DNA of 64,000 nt from Luidia sarsii (lineage: Eukaryota; Echinodermata; Asteroidea; Paxillosida; Luidiidae), in NCBI GenBank assembly GCA_949987565.1, contig OX465111.1:9071202-9135201 (forward strand). Direction: 5' to 3'. Shown in pieces: positions 23,954 to 35,939 of this stretch (within the stretch, counting starts at the first letter, position 1; every line of letters starts with the position of its first letter). Below the pieces are notes generated by a model. It searched no databases. It worked only from the letters and a program-made list of their open reading frames with translations, and was not told where the DNA came from. A program made the translations under genes and the position numbers.

Positions 23954-24010
23954 ACCCTTACCCTAACCCTATATAACCCTAACCCTAACCCTAACCCTAA
24001 CCCTAACCCA
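23954..24010. repeat. Interstitial telomere-type repeat (CCCTAA)n
   Basis: About eight CCCTAA units, one interrupted by a TATA step, sit right against the 5' end of PLE copy 2. Read on the element's strand this is TTAGGG repeats leading into the element. TTAGGG is the telomere repeat of most animals outside arthropods and nematodes. Confidence 0.92.
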
Positions 24011-25126
24011 TTAAAATCGTGTTGGTTTTATGAATTGAGGACTGCAGCCGATTACTCGTACATTACTTTATGGCGTAACTCCACTTACGCCATATCTTAT
24101 TGCGTAAGTTGCGCAATATGACGGATTTCACGAAAGTTACGCTTTGCGAACGTCGAAAAGGTTTATAACAATCAGACGTGGTTGCCGTCGTAATACCACA
24201 CCCCAGCAAACAGCGGCGGCACATTCGAAAAGATGGCTACGTACGGGAACGCAAAATAGACCTACAATTATCTTTATGAAAATCGTACGTGAGTGACTCA
24301 TCACCCAATCAATAACTTTATTTCTGGGGTTGCATTCCGATACCCTACTTCTACATGGCACCCAACAAAGAAATAAAGGGCGCCCTCTGTTGATGCACCG
24401 AATTTCCAAAGTCAGAAACCTAGACGTTATCTTGGTCACACGATATCGTGTTAAGGGTGCTGACTATTATTACCAATGCATGGTCAATGGTCACACGTTT
24501 TACGCGATCATTGTCGACGCGATCGATCATTATTTTGACTTCTCTCGTGATTTTGAGTTTACATCGCACCCAATAATCCAAACTGGGACTCTTCACATTA
24601 CTTTTACTGCAAGCTACCACAGAAAACCACTTTCTCTTTGCAACAGGTATTCATGCGCGCATCGAGTAGAGCGGCGCCTACAAATCTCTGCACGCAATAA
24701 GTTCGATTTGGGCCATTACTTTACCGATTTTCACCGTTCAAAGAAGAAAAACTAGTAAACATTGCTCGAATATAAATAACATAATATTTATAGTATCTGG
24801 AATGATGGTATTATATTGCCAATTGTTCCGTTGCAACTCTGAAGCACGATATCTTATCAGCTCTTTGTTGGTTTAGTGCTGATAACGATGCGTATGCGCT
24901 CCGACCCGAGTTGAGGCCGGAAGATTTGAAATGAAGGAGTGTCTCCTTTTTTTGTAGTTTGGCACCATCCAAAACTTCCCTTGCAAGGCAGTTGCCTAAA
25001 CAGTTTTAATGCCCTGTTGAAAAGTGTTATAATGTAAACCGACATGAGTAGTACGTACAGTAGTAGTACATAATGTACATGTACAGAGTCAGTGAACTAC
25101 ATTGTTTTCTTCTCCTTTTTCTCAGT
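24011..25126. other. Repeat remnants upstream of the aminotransferase gene
   Basis: 24060-24150 resembles the foldback element arms. 24150-24345 is a fragment of the TTAA/THAP repeat family (GAAAAGATGGCTACGTACGG, and TTTCTGGGGTTGCATTCC at its end). No coding sequence is recognised, and the 5' untranslated exon of the next gene must lie here or further left. Confidence 0.55.
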
Positions 25127-28100
25127 ATGAAGTTGATACAGCTTGCCTCATCAGCTGTGTTGGCATTGGTGTCAGCTGTAGGATTAGTCTGGTTTGTCAA
25201 ATCACATCATTACAAACATAGGGCACCTTCTACAAAGACTGCATTTGGGAGACAGTTGAGAAAAGCCGAGTTCTGTATGGACACATCAGTTTGGCTGTGT
25301 AACAATGGCTCCTTTGGTGCAGTGCCTTACAAAGTAATCCAGCAACAGAAAAGGTATAACCATCAATTAACAGAAAGTTTAATTTTGTCTTGATTGATGA
25401 ATATCACTTATCACTAATAATATCAGGGATATGGTTGTCTCTTGTCATGCTTGTGTAGGTGAGAAGAAACATGTACACTAGTTGTAGTATCTTGGTAAAT
25501 TTCTTTATTAAGATGAGTGCAGTTATGATATTGATAAAGCTATTGTAAAAACTTCCACTTGGGATGCTCAGTCGCAATGATCACATCCAATTGAAAATGT
25601 ACAAACGTGTTCTCTTTCTTACCTAGATATATTGAACAACGTGAGAAAAACCCTGAACTGTGGTATAGAAGACAATACTCTCCTAGCTATTTTCAATCAG
25701 ACGCAGGCTGCAACATGTACACACAGGCTGTTACTGCTGTGGCCAACTTTGTTGGTGCTGATCCCAAGGATCTAGTGCTTGTGGAAAACACAACTACTGG
25801 TAAAATATACTAGTTTTCAGACTCAATGTAAAACGAAAATGTGGAGGGCCTGACATTTCGATCCTTGCACGATCTTTCTCAATTGTGTAAGAAGAACAGT
25901 TTGTCTCAAAGGGAGGACACCATTTGCAAAATAACCAATTTCCGGACATATTCCAAATGGAGAAATCACTTACTGGTACTCATCAGTAAGTTTGTAATGG
26001 TATCAAACGATCGCTCCATGGCCGATCATTGGAACAAGAGCTCATATTAATCCAAATATTACCCTTGATATCTGAAAAGAGTTAGCATTTAATTTTGTTT
26101 CGACAGTTTTTCTCTTGATATGGTTGACATATGAGCCAAAAATTACGCAGGTGTTTGTTATTTCATGTATACGCTGAGTATGGAAGCATTTCTGTGACTT
26201 GCAAATGGTGTACCTTACCTTTAAGTCTGTCGACACATTTAACTGAGAAACAGTTTTTTTTCTGTCTTTGTCTTTCTTCTCTTTCAGCCATCAATTCTGT
26301 ATTGAAAAATTTACCATTGACCAAAGGAGACAAGATTCTTCTCACAACTCATACCTATGGAGCTGTACTCAAAACAGCACAAGAAATTTGTTTCGAAAAA
26401 GGTACACATACATTCTTTTATCTGCTAATTCTACTTTTGGATGATAAATGTTATACATGTATGATGTTTCATCCCAGCAGTGCATGTAAAAGTTATCTAT
26501 TCATTCAGGAAAGTTTTTTGGATGAATTTCAGGAGTATACGGTATTATAGAGTTGCATTTCAAATACGGGTACATTTTGCCACCAACTTACATTGTGTTT
26601 GTTAGTTAATTCCTGATATAATAGTGGACAAGGATGTACTTTTCTTTTTCAGACTGTGAAGTTGTTACAGTCGAGATCCCATTGCCTCTTACTTCAGATG
26701 ATGATATTGTCAGGATTTATTCAGAGGTACTTGATCAGCAGAGTGGCATTAAAGTAGCTATTATAGATCACATCACAAGCCCAAGTGCCATCCTTATGCC
26801 TGTGGAGAAACTGGCAGAATACTGTCATGCAAAAAGGGTGCTAGTGCTTATAGATGGTGCACATGCACCTGGTCAATTGCCCTTGGACCTTAGCAACCTG
26901 AACGTGGATTTTTATTGTGGTACGTATGCTTACAATGCATTCTAGATCCTTGTTTATAATTATATTTATACTCTGGCATTATGCTTATTGATTAAAAATT
27001 GAGGTTACCGGTAAATGCTTCTGACTGGCACTCCCACCCCAGCAAAGACTAGTTGACTATATCGTCATCTAAGGGCTGGATAGCTCAGATGTTGAGAGCA
27101 CTGGTATGCAAAACCAGAGGTCTCGGACTCTCGGGTTCAAGTGCAAGTCGAGTCAAAGGTTTTTTTTTCAAACCTTTGTCAAATGTTAGTATTCAAAGTG
27201 AGGATCAGCTTGTTGTAAGAATTGACATTAATCAGTCAAAGCCCCTACACACCATTAGTAAAGGTCTTAGAAATGAGTCCATACATTGTATAATCCAGCA
27301 TGTGCATGAAATAACACCTTTGAAAGTTTCAGCTCGATCCATCAACCATGTCGCAAGAAAGTGGTGAAAACTGGCTCATTTGTTCATCAAACTGTCGGCT
27401 TCGAGGATCTTAAATTGCACTTAGCAGTGTTTTTAATTGAGCCACCGTGCATTTAAAGGCCCTCTAGATAAAACATTGGTAAAGGTCAAAAGATTGCCAC
27501 AGCATGTGTAACCATTAAACATTCCAAAAAAAAATCCTGCGAAGGTTTTAGCTCAAATGGTTATCTGAGAAAGTAGAAAAGGGCAACAAAACGTCACGGT
27601 TTTCGCACCATTCTGTAGTGTAAGAAATAGTGTATTACTCGTGAGTAATAAACTATCTTTCAATGTTTGAGTGAAGATTTCTCAAGTACAGCATCCATGA
27701 GCATAAGATTTCAGCATTAGGATTCTATCATGACCATCTACAAACTGTAATAGAAGGAAATCTGTTGACATCGATGTTTTCCGATCTTCCCAATGTTGTA
27801 TTGGGCCTTTAAACCGGAAAATTGCGAGTAAATGTCAAAACAGTCGTCAGTATTTGCGAATGGACCATATTGGATTTGGGCAAATATGGTGTGTACTGTG
27901 TAGAGGTTTTAAGGCTGGTAAGCATGTTGTTTTATTTCAAAAATTCGTTTTAAAACGACCTTTGGAAATTCATACAAAATTCCACTTCCACCATGAAAAT
28001 GGCAGCATTCCAAGCGTTATAAGTTCACAGCATGTCTGATACTGGTATTTACGTGTACTTCCACTTGAGTAAATTACTTTAACAACATACTTCAGGTCCA

Positions 28101-29698
28101 AATTTGGATTTGTGTAAATGGTGTGTAGGGGCTTTAATAGTAACCTAATCAAGCTTGCTTTAAGGATAGCTTTCAAATCCTGATCCCTCATGACTGTACA
28201 ATCAATTGTCTCTAATATTCAGAAATTTTGCTGCAGTATCATGGGAACTTGGCTCTGCTTCAGTCCATCATTACAGTGTAACAATAAGCCACACAAAATT
28301 CAAGCAGCAGTGATTGATGTTGCTCTATGTGTCGGAAGACAACATTTAATTGTGGTTATTAACTTGTATAAAGTATATTATTTTATAAATATCCTTACCC
28401 ATATGTTTGAATACAGTTATTTGTTCAAGGTGTAAGTGTTTTCTTGTCAAACATGTTTGTCCGGGGGGGGGGGGGGGGGGGGAGGTGCTTAGATTGAACA
28501 AAAATGCCAGTGACATACATTTTCAGATTTTGTTGCTATTTGTGATTTTGCTTTCCTTGTTAGGAAACCTACACAAATGGTTATTCTCTCCTCGGGGTTG
28601 TGCCTTGCTATGGACCCACCCCAAGCACCAAGATATCATCAGACATGTGATCACATCACACCATGTACATACAGCTTCACTTACAGAAAGATTTTGTTTC
28701 ATCGGAACACGAGACAACATTCCTTACTACACCTCACATGCTGCCATCCAATTCCACTTTGACCTTGGTGGACTGGTGAGTGATAAGAGTAAAGCCAGTT
28801 AATAACTTTGTATTGCTATGGAAACTGGGAAGTTATCTGTTCAAGAAACCTGAAAGTAAATAATATTATGAAAGATTTTCATGGATGACTAAGCTTTTAA
28901 CATTTCAGGAACGCTAAGTCAAATGAATAAAATACAGATTGAATTTCTGTTCTGGTTTTCCCAATTTCCCCTGCAAAAACAAAATCTAAGAATTTAGAAT
29001 TAAGAATTTATTTTTATATAATATATATGATATAATTTATATGACTTGTAATGCGCCAAATCCACTCTGTAGAGTGCTCTAGGCGCAGGTCAATTCTGTC
29101 TTTGAGAAAGGTCCTGCTAGGACTGAAATGTCAGACCCCAGTTTGTTTTTAGATTTGCATATTTGTTTTATAACAAATTAGTTTTGATTGTAACCTTGAT
29201 AACATTCAAACATTTGGGAATCAGAGGATTACAATAATAACACGTACATGTATACATGTATATGTTTAAAAGCCATCTGTAACAGTACATGCAACTTCAT
29301 GTATGCACTATATAGTGTATTGTTCACAAAGAAGACACTGCATAATATAATTTATTTTGTTCTTCCAGGAGCACATCGATCCATACAATTCTTCACTAGT
29401 AGTGTGGGCTGCAGACATGCTTGCAAAGGCTTGGAAAACTGAATGCCTGGCTATACCATCCCACATGAGGGCGCCATTCATGGCTGTTATTGCCATTCCT
29501 GAGACTGATGCATATCCTCCAGCAAATGAAACCTGTAGCCAGTTGATGGCTGATGTGTTCCAGAAGACCAATGTCTTTGCAGCCTTTTCCTACTTCAACC
29601 AACGACTTTGGTGTCGGATATCAGCGCATGTATACAATTGCCCCGAGGATTACCATAAACTACGAGATGCCATTTTGCAAGTTACATACTGTACATGA
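25127..29698 (+). CDS. Isopenicillin N epimerase-like PLP-dependent aminotransferase (class V), six coding exons
   Basis: Coding exons 25127-25353, 25627-25799, 26288-26401, 26653-26919, 28564-28775 and 29369-29698 join in phase with GT...AG introns and encode 440 aa, the usual size for the family. Residues 1-28 are a hydrophobic signal anchor followed by HHYKHR, so membrane or secretory-pathway location is inferred. The fold-type I PLP site is clear: VLIDGAHAPGQ with the cofactor-binding Asp239 and His242, then NLHKWLFSPRGC with the Schiff-base Lys265. Relatives include bacterial isopenicillin N epimerases and plant L-cysteine desulfhydrases; the animal substrate is not known to me. An acceptor (CTCAG) lies one base before the ATG, so a non-coding 5' exon exists. 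PLE and SINE fragments lie in introns 2, 4 and 5. Confidence 0.92.
25838..25890 (+). repeat. PLE terminal fragment in intron 2
   Basis: GGGCCTGACATTTCGATCCT followed by a CTTTCTCAA stretch matches the inverted PLE end at 14675. Diverged and without coding sequence. Confidence 0.6.
27060..27190 (+). repeat. tRNA-derived SINE in intron 4
   Basis: GGGCTGGATAGCTCAGATG, then AGAGCACTGG TATGCAAA ACCAG and a GAGGTCTCGG...GGGTTCAAG segment. The arm folds as a tRNA anticodon stem-loop with a GCA (Cys-type) anticodon position. It lacks a proper acceptor stem and is followed by a T run, so it is a SINE rather than a tRNA gene. Confidence 0.75.
27238..28135. mobile_element. Inverted-repeat element (~0.9 kb) in intron 4
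   Basis: AAAGCCCCTACACACCAT at 27238 is mirrored by ATGGTGTGTAGGGGCTTT ending at 28135. The interior 27548-27815 is repeated at 32370-32612 (shared ATGTTTTCCGATCTTCCCAA). A non-autonomous DNA transposon is likely. Confidence 0.65.
29095..29155 (-). repeat. PLE terminal fragment in intron 5
   Basis: CTTTGAGAAAGGTCCTGCTA followed by GGACTGAAATGTCAG matches the 3' end of PLE copy 1. Just to its left, 29048-29090 forms a hairpin around ACTCTGTAGAGT. Confidence 0.65.
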
Positions 29699-29699
29699 C

Positions 29700-29905
29700 T
29701 TCCATTTTTCAAACTTGTTACAAATTCAAAGAAAAACTGACCAGGAACTTTTAAACGAATTGAAAAATTAGCAAAGTAAACATAAGCTGGACCGGGATTT
29801 GAACTAGAGACCTCTGGTTTTGCATACCAGTGCTCTGACCACCTGAGCTATCCAGCTGTTAGATGGTGGCCATCCCAAATAGTCAACAATTCTTTGCCGG
29901 GGTGG
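29700..29905 (-). repeat. tRNA-derived SINE just downstream of the aminotransferase stop
   Basis: On the minus strand: GATAGCTCAGGTGG, then CAGAGCACTGGTATGCAAAA and GAGGTCTCTAGTTCAAATCC, the same family as at 27060 and 11363. It starts right after the stop codon, so the gene's 3' UTR probably runs into it. Confidence 0.75.
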
Positions 29906-30883
29906 GGGCGCCAGTAAGAAGCAATTGAACTGCCATAATTATATCTCCAGGGATCACACCTCCACTTTTATTCAGATGATAAACTAATTGTTTTAAACCT
30001 GGCTACAGCAGCTCGGGGGTCATTCAATGTGAATGCAGCTTTTCAATTCAAGTCAAACAAATTTATATTTATTTATACATATAACCTTGTTTTACTCTGA
30101 AGCAATCTAGACATTTTAATTTTTTATTTGCATTGGAAATGGCTCCAAACATAACAGCAGCTTGCGAGTCTGGTGCTCAGTATCCATGTGTCAACCTGTT
30201 CCTATATGCCTGCTTATGCAACTTTAGAAATCAAATTGCATCTGATAACAACATCTTCAACCCCCTCTTCAAATGTTTTTTTCCACATTTTCCCTTTCTG
30301 GGGGCTGAAGTTTCCCATTCCTATATGTCTGAAGACTTGTGATTGACTACCGGGGTAGTCAGTCAAATTCTTTTTGACATACTGCATGTGGTAGTAAAGG
30401 CCTGTTTGTCCGGTCAGGTTGAACAATTTCAGTGAATGAATCAATTTCACTAACAAAACCTTTAATTTGTGAAAATCATCCCTGCCATCAAGTATGTTGC
30501 CATACTTGCAATTTCTGCAATATCACAAAAAAGTGCTATTCTCATATTTTCATCATTATTCTCATATTTTCAACATTATAACGTCCAAACTGACTTCCAT
30601 ATAAGTATCTTACTCAGGATCCACTCATTAAGATTTGCCCTTGTAGGCAACTGTAAAGTTTGAAGAAAACAAAATCTCTGGTAAACTAAACTGTTTGTAT
30701 GTGAAAAGATATTAAAATAAAAAGCCAATATATTATACATGTATTTGCAAGTGCCTATAGGATTGTGCCAATGTCATACTTTGTGACAATTTCTGGCTAC
30801 ATTAAGGAATGGCTGAGCAATGAAATACCCTTCAAAGAAATTGGTACAGATAGGAATGCATACATGTACATGTACATAGAGAC

Positions 30884-31564
30884 CGCGTTTACACTCAATC
30901 CAGCAAGGGCGATTCGAGGGCGATTGAATCATGCAAGGAGGATTGAATCCTGCTTTACCGCAAGTGTAAACGCGAGGCGGATTTAGCCTCTACCCAAATC
31001 GAATCCTCCTTTTCGAATCCTCCTTTTCGAATCCTCCTTTCGGGAAGGATTGAATCCCACAATTGCGGGATTCAATCCCCCAATTGTTGAGTGTAAACAC
31101 AAAAGGAGGATTGAATCCCGCAATGTGACACGGCAACATCTGGTAGTGAATAATGGGAAGCCCGAAAGACCGCGATAATATTCTTTATTGGAGAGACGCT
31201 CCCACAATACAGGATGCGTCTGCACGTTACTCATTAGGCACAGTCGTTGCTCATTCCATGCTCGTTCTCTCGTTCTTGCGTCGCCGTATCGCGGACACTT
31301 TTTGGAATTCGCCCATTCCAACCTCGTAACATTAATAGCCATGGCGTCCATTGGAGTCGACGATGGTCGTGGACGGGTGACCAGTCGAGTATGGACGATT
31401 TATAAGACGTACACAGTACAGTTCATGTATGCATTGCATGCAGTACACAAGCTTCAAAAGTAAACCCAAAAAGATAACCCAATGGTGGCTACTGCGCAAA
31501 CTCCATGACCTTATTTCCGGTGAAAAGGGGGATTGGAGGGCGATCGGAATTGAGTGTAAACGCG
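30884..31564. mobile_element. Inverted-repeat element with CGCGTTTACACTCAAT ends
   Basis: The 16 bp CGCGTTTACACTCAAT at about 30884 is mirrored by ATTGAGTGTAAACGCG ending at 31564. Subterminal AGGAGGATTGAATCC motifs repeat inside. A relative occupies about 51702-51850 in RPL35 intron 2. No transposase. Confidence 0.65.
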
Positions 31565-32369
31565 ACACAAGTTATTTGCGGTTGGCCCCCCTGCGTTTTT
31601 TTTTTCAATCCTCCTTTTCAGGATTGAGTTTCAACGTGGTGAGTCTCGCTGAAAGGTGAGGAGAGAAACTTCATGGCTAAACCATCACAATGAATGATAG
31701 GTGTTACTTTATATTCTCACGCAAGAGAAAGTTCCTGCTTGTAGAAATCAACATTTATATAGAATAGCTAGAAACCAATATGGAAAATAAATTGTCTTTA
31801 AAACTGTCTTCTCCCATGATCCAATGGAAAGGCAATACATGTATACAGAATGCCTATACATGCAAGTAAACATTTTATCACAAAAAAAACTTGGGCACGA
31901 AAATTGGGCACGAAATTAACAACCCCCTTAAAACAAATAAATTCTTCAATCCTGTATTTTTTTAAGAAAATGTAATTACTTGCAGTTGCACAGCAAATAA
32001 TTATCCTGGTAGTGAACTAGCCATCATGCATCCTGTTAACGCACCATCATTAACAGCGGTGGTTAAAATTTATCCACTGACTCAGTATGGAATGGAGACC
32101 AAACCAATACACAACGTTTGAATTGGGTCATTATATCGCTCCAATTTATTATTGTTCTCCAGTTCAAACTAAATGTTATCATCAGGGCAGGGTCTCCAAG
32201 CTTTAATTGGTTTGTTTTTTACCATAATGGGCTACAGCATAGAGAAAACATACATGTATGTGAATACATGGAAGATAAGATTTTCAGTTACAAACTTATA
32301 TTCAGTCACATTCATTAGTGTCATAGTAAAATCAGTGAGATACATGCATGTAGGTACTTAAATTTTATC

Positions 32370-32612
32370 AGCTAAAATTTGTATGGTTATCTGAGAAAGT
32401 AGAAAAATGGAGAAAAAAACATCACGGTTTACGCAGCAGCCTTAAGTCTAAGAAATAATTTATTTGTTTGAGTAAAGATTTCTCGAAAAAGTACAGCGTA
32501 AGATTTCAACATGAGGATTACATCATGACCATCTACAAATGTATAAATTAGAGGGAAATCTGTGGACAGCGATGTTTTCCGATCTTCCCAATGTTGTATT
32601 GGGCCATTAAAA
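32370..32612. repeat. Second copy of the intron-4 repeat interior
   Basis: Direct, diverged copy of 27548-27815 (shared GGTTATCTGAGAAAGTAGAA and CCCAATGTTGTATTGGGCC). Confidence 0.7.
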
Positions 32613-32662
32613 CACTTCAGATTACATGTAAAGGAACAATATTGATTGTATTGATTTTACAG

Positions 32663-33693
32663 CAATGAAGATAATGCTGAAGGCAGTATTCAAAGCATAT
32701 TAGAAGTCATTGCAAGAACACCTCTAAAAGTATGTTATTCACAGATATTTTAAATCTATATTAGTACATGTATAACAATCCAAAAATAAAAGAGTGCAAG
32801 ATTTAAGTTGGTTTCTTGGTTGTTGTTTTTGGGGGAGAGATGTATACCACAGATGAAAAATACACTGACACTACAATGTATTCTCTAGATATATATTGAT
32901 GGAGAAAATGGTCAAAGTAAGTGCCATCTTAGAAACAAATACACAATTAATTTTCTCACACTAACACTTCCCCGCCACCATTTCCATGTGTGTTATGTGG
33001 TACGGTTTGTATCACTGCTTGCTTGGCCCCTTCTCTGTTCTGTACAGCATGAGATGCATTACGGTAAATACTCGGGTATGAACACACTCATACACTCTTT
33101 TGAGCCAAAACCTGCATTGTATATGCAGTAAAATGTAAATGTATGCCTCATTTTTGTTGCAACGTTTATAATGGTTCTACACTTCGAGAGACACAAATTT
33201 TTTTGTGCATGTACAAAAAGGCCAAGTGTCTCTGTAAATGGAAACAAATTAAAGGTAGAAATTAATGTCAATTTGTTTACAAATCAATTACTTAAATCAA
33301 ATACTACTTGAAATGTGTTCAAATTATCGTAATAATTTCAAACAGTTTTTCTGTCAGTCAAAACTCGTACAATTGATCCAAGACCTCCAACAGCATAAGC
33401 CTGTGGACATAACAAGTGAGAAAGAAAATATATTAATTATAGCTACAAATCAGATTATTTTAGTTCTTAACTCAGTGGTAAATCTTCACAAAGTGTTGCT
33501 AGCACAACAAATGTCATCAGTGTTGGACAAGCATTCAAAAGTCAGTTGCCTATGTAAAATTACCCTGATAAACACTTCACAAGATGAACAATTACCAAAA
33601 TTCATCTTACAAAGCTTTTGTGTCAGATGATTAAATTCTTGCAGGTTCTTTGAACTTCTCTTCCTTCATGCAAAAATTATTTGATATCTACCG
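32663..33693 (+). CDS. Three putative exons of an unrecognised gene
   Basis: Exons 32663-32729, 32889-32916 and 33645-33693 each have an AG before and GT after (TTTTACAG/GTATGT, TTCTCTAG/GTAAGT, CTTGCAG/GTATGA). Their lengths (67, 28, 49) chain in phase into 48 codons: NEDNAEGSIQSILEVIARTP, then LKIYIDGENGQ, then SSLNFSSFMQKLFDIYR. Three consecutive compatible exons are unlikely by chance, and the peptide has the composition of a real protein. I cannot name the family. Neither a first nor a last exon was found; the next likely acceptor (34021) leads to a stop. It could also be chance. Confidence 0.4.
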
Positions 33694-35144
33694 GTATGAT
33701 GCAAAAGAGCATCCGCCGCTATACAGTTTTGAATCCACCATGTCAGCTGGTCAAGTGGTTAAGATGTGTGCACAAGAAAAAAAAGTAGTCAGGGATTCAA
33801 TTCCGGCCCAAGCTGCCTGTATTATTTTAGCAGGCAATAAGATAAAGCACTGGGCATAGTATCTAGATTATTAGTGGAGTAGACCCCTCAGGGCATTACA
33901 TTTTAACAGATATAATAGATCTTGTTTCAAGAAAGATGTACATGTACATCTTCAGAAGTTCAGAAGTGCTTAACCCTTTTGCCTGCTGAAAAAATACATT
34001 CTGACTCGCATTTCCTGCTTTCTGGTGCAGACATCTTTAAATATCCATTGGACCACGGAGCTAGTCAAGGTTGTGTGGCGGATTCCAATATATATACATA
34101 GTGGCAGCCTGGCAGGTACCACTTTGCATCATACATGTAGGTAATATGAGATTGTGTCAAACAGAATGCACTTCAAGAAGGGTTTGCCCTACTGAAAAAG
34201 GTCAAGTAGTTGAGATGTCTGCAATAGAAAGTAGGAGCAGCCTGTATTTTTTCTCAGCAGACAATCAGGCACTAATCATACAAACCCTTCTTGAATTACA
34301 TTCCCTTCTCAACATAAAAATCATACAAAAGTGTATGTTTATGGTTCTTTCCAAGTTTTTTTTATATAAGATGATTCTTGTTTTAAAATTGTTTTGATTT
34401 TTTGTTTTCAAAGTAAAAACTTAAATAATTTCGACATAAATCAGGTTTTTGATGGGGATGTGGGTCAACCTTTCCGTGTCTAGTCAACATGCTTTGGGAC
34501 CAGACTGTCACAGATTGAAATGAAATGTCAATGACAGACAGGAAGGGGAACCTTAAGATGGAACTCAAGAAATATGGTAGAGATAACAACCTGGGATGGA
34601 CAAAGGAAGAGTAAAGCATGGTGTTAAATCACAATAATGTAATAAAAAATGTCATTGTGATGTACATGTACCCTTTGACGCAGCGTCAATGTTACGTCAG
34701 AGCTCTCACTTTCTTGGTATTTTTTTAACTCAGCAGATATGTCTTGATAGGTTCAGGATACACTACTTTACACTTTCATAAGAAACTTTCCCCCTCAAAC
34801 TTGATAATTGTATATGGTGGAAAACTTCTATTCAATCAAAAGATGGTACATTTCAGGAGACCTGGGGCATGTAAGACTCATCACATCACAAGAGGGCACG
34901 CTTGTAATCCGCGGGTGCCATTTTGGATTCTGCCCGATAAGCCTATACGACCACAACCGCTAAAACGAAGGACCGCTATAATGGATCTTCGTTCCACTGT
35001 AAACAAAAACTGCAATGTACTGTATAAATCATTATACATTTATCAGCATTCGTAAACTGACAATTCAAAAACTATACCTGTAAGTCCTGTAGTATGAGCT
35101 TCAGGTGCAGCCCAGAACATTTACAGCCCAAAACTAACTTTTTA
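33694..35144. other. No gene recognised
   Basis: A+T-rich sequence with unrelated short open frames. I looked here on the minus strand for a last ARPC5 exon (GGVG...VRVL-type C-terminus) and did not find one. Confidence 0.45.
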
Positions 35145-35148
35145 TTAA

Positions 35149-35939
35149 AGGGAATGCAACCCAAGAAATAAAGTTTGCTTATCCAATTGGGATACCTACA
35201 ATTACATGAGTCATTCACGTAAAATTTTCATAAATTTTATAGAGAAAATTCATGGAATAGTAGGTCGAATTTGTGGTTCCCGTATGTACAGTAGCCATCT
35301 TTTTAAAGGTGCCGCCGTTGGTCGATGTGGAATATAGAGAAGGAACAGCATGTTCTTTCAGTATCCTTTCTCGGATTTGAGGCGGTGAGTTTGGCCCGAA
35401 AGCAGCAAGTCCTCCTCCCAATCCTCCTCGGTGAAGCATGGAAGTAAAGTGATCGCTACAGCACAAATCACATTCACATCCTTTTAATTTCTATTGAGTA
35501 TTGGTAGCCGATTTAAAGAAATTTCTCCACTTTTATGGCCGCAGCCCACTTCCCCCCTAAGTAACTCAGTTTTCTTGTCCTTATTGGGAATTGCATGGGA
35601 ATGGCATTTTTCCTGATGGCATTTTTACAGCCAAAAGCCTAGCAGTACACCACCATTTAGCTCGCGAGTGTACACAAACTGTACCGTGCACGCAGTAGGG
35701 GGCACATCCAGGCACCTCGTACTCATAGTCATAAGGCAGTTATCCGTCCTGCACGTCACATTCCCGCAATCAGTGGCGGCTTTTTCAAAAAGATGGCTAC
35801 GTACGGGAACGCAAATTCGACCTACAATTCCATAAATGTTCTCTCTATGAAAATTGTACGTGAGTGACTCAGGTAATTGTAGGTTGTTTTTAACACTCAA
35901 TCAGATAAGCTAACTTTATTTCTTGGGTTGCATTCCCCT
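35149..35939. mobile_element. Kolobok-like TTAA element with a THAP-exon relic
   Basis: TTAA at 35145-35148 and 35940-35943 flanks a 791 bp segment with terminal inverted repeats AGGG(G)AATGCAACCCAAG that continue imperfectly for over 100 bp (through the TACAATTAC and GTGAGTGACTCA regions). On the minus strand about 35500-35632 still reads AFGCKNA... and a TGGGC-GCGGCCATAAA-GT-GAGAAATTT stretch. This corresponds to the zinc-binding start and W..AIK..KF part of a THAP domain, as in the better copy at 40155. TTAA targets plus THAP domains point to the Kolobok superfamily; that assignment is inference. Confidence 0.65.

Larger units (their letters stand above)
29906..32662. other. Intergenic region with two dispersed repeats
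   Basis: Besides the elements listed at 30884-31564 and 32370-32612, I see no domain-bearing ORF. ACATGT runs occur at 30862-30876. Confidence 0.45.

Noticed and set aside
28464..28484. Poly-G run in aminotransferase intron 4.
   Set aside because: Simple homopolymer. Its length is probably uncertain in the assembly, and there is no sign of function.
27060..29860. tRNA genes at 27070 and on the minus strand near 29800.
   Set aside because: A- and B-box-like arms exist, but the acceptor stems do not pair and the same body follows each copy, so these are SINEs.
34021..34060. Fourth exon for the unknown gene at 32663-33693 (acceptor CTGGTGCAG at 34021).
   Set aside because: Joining in the required phase gives an immediate stop and the donor is poor.
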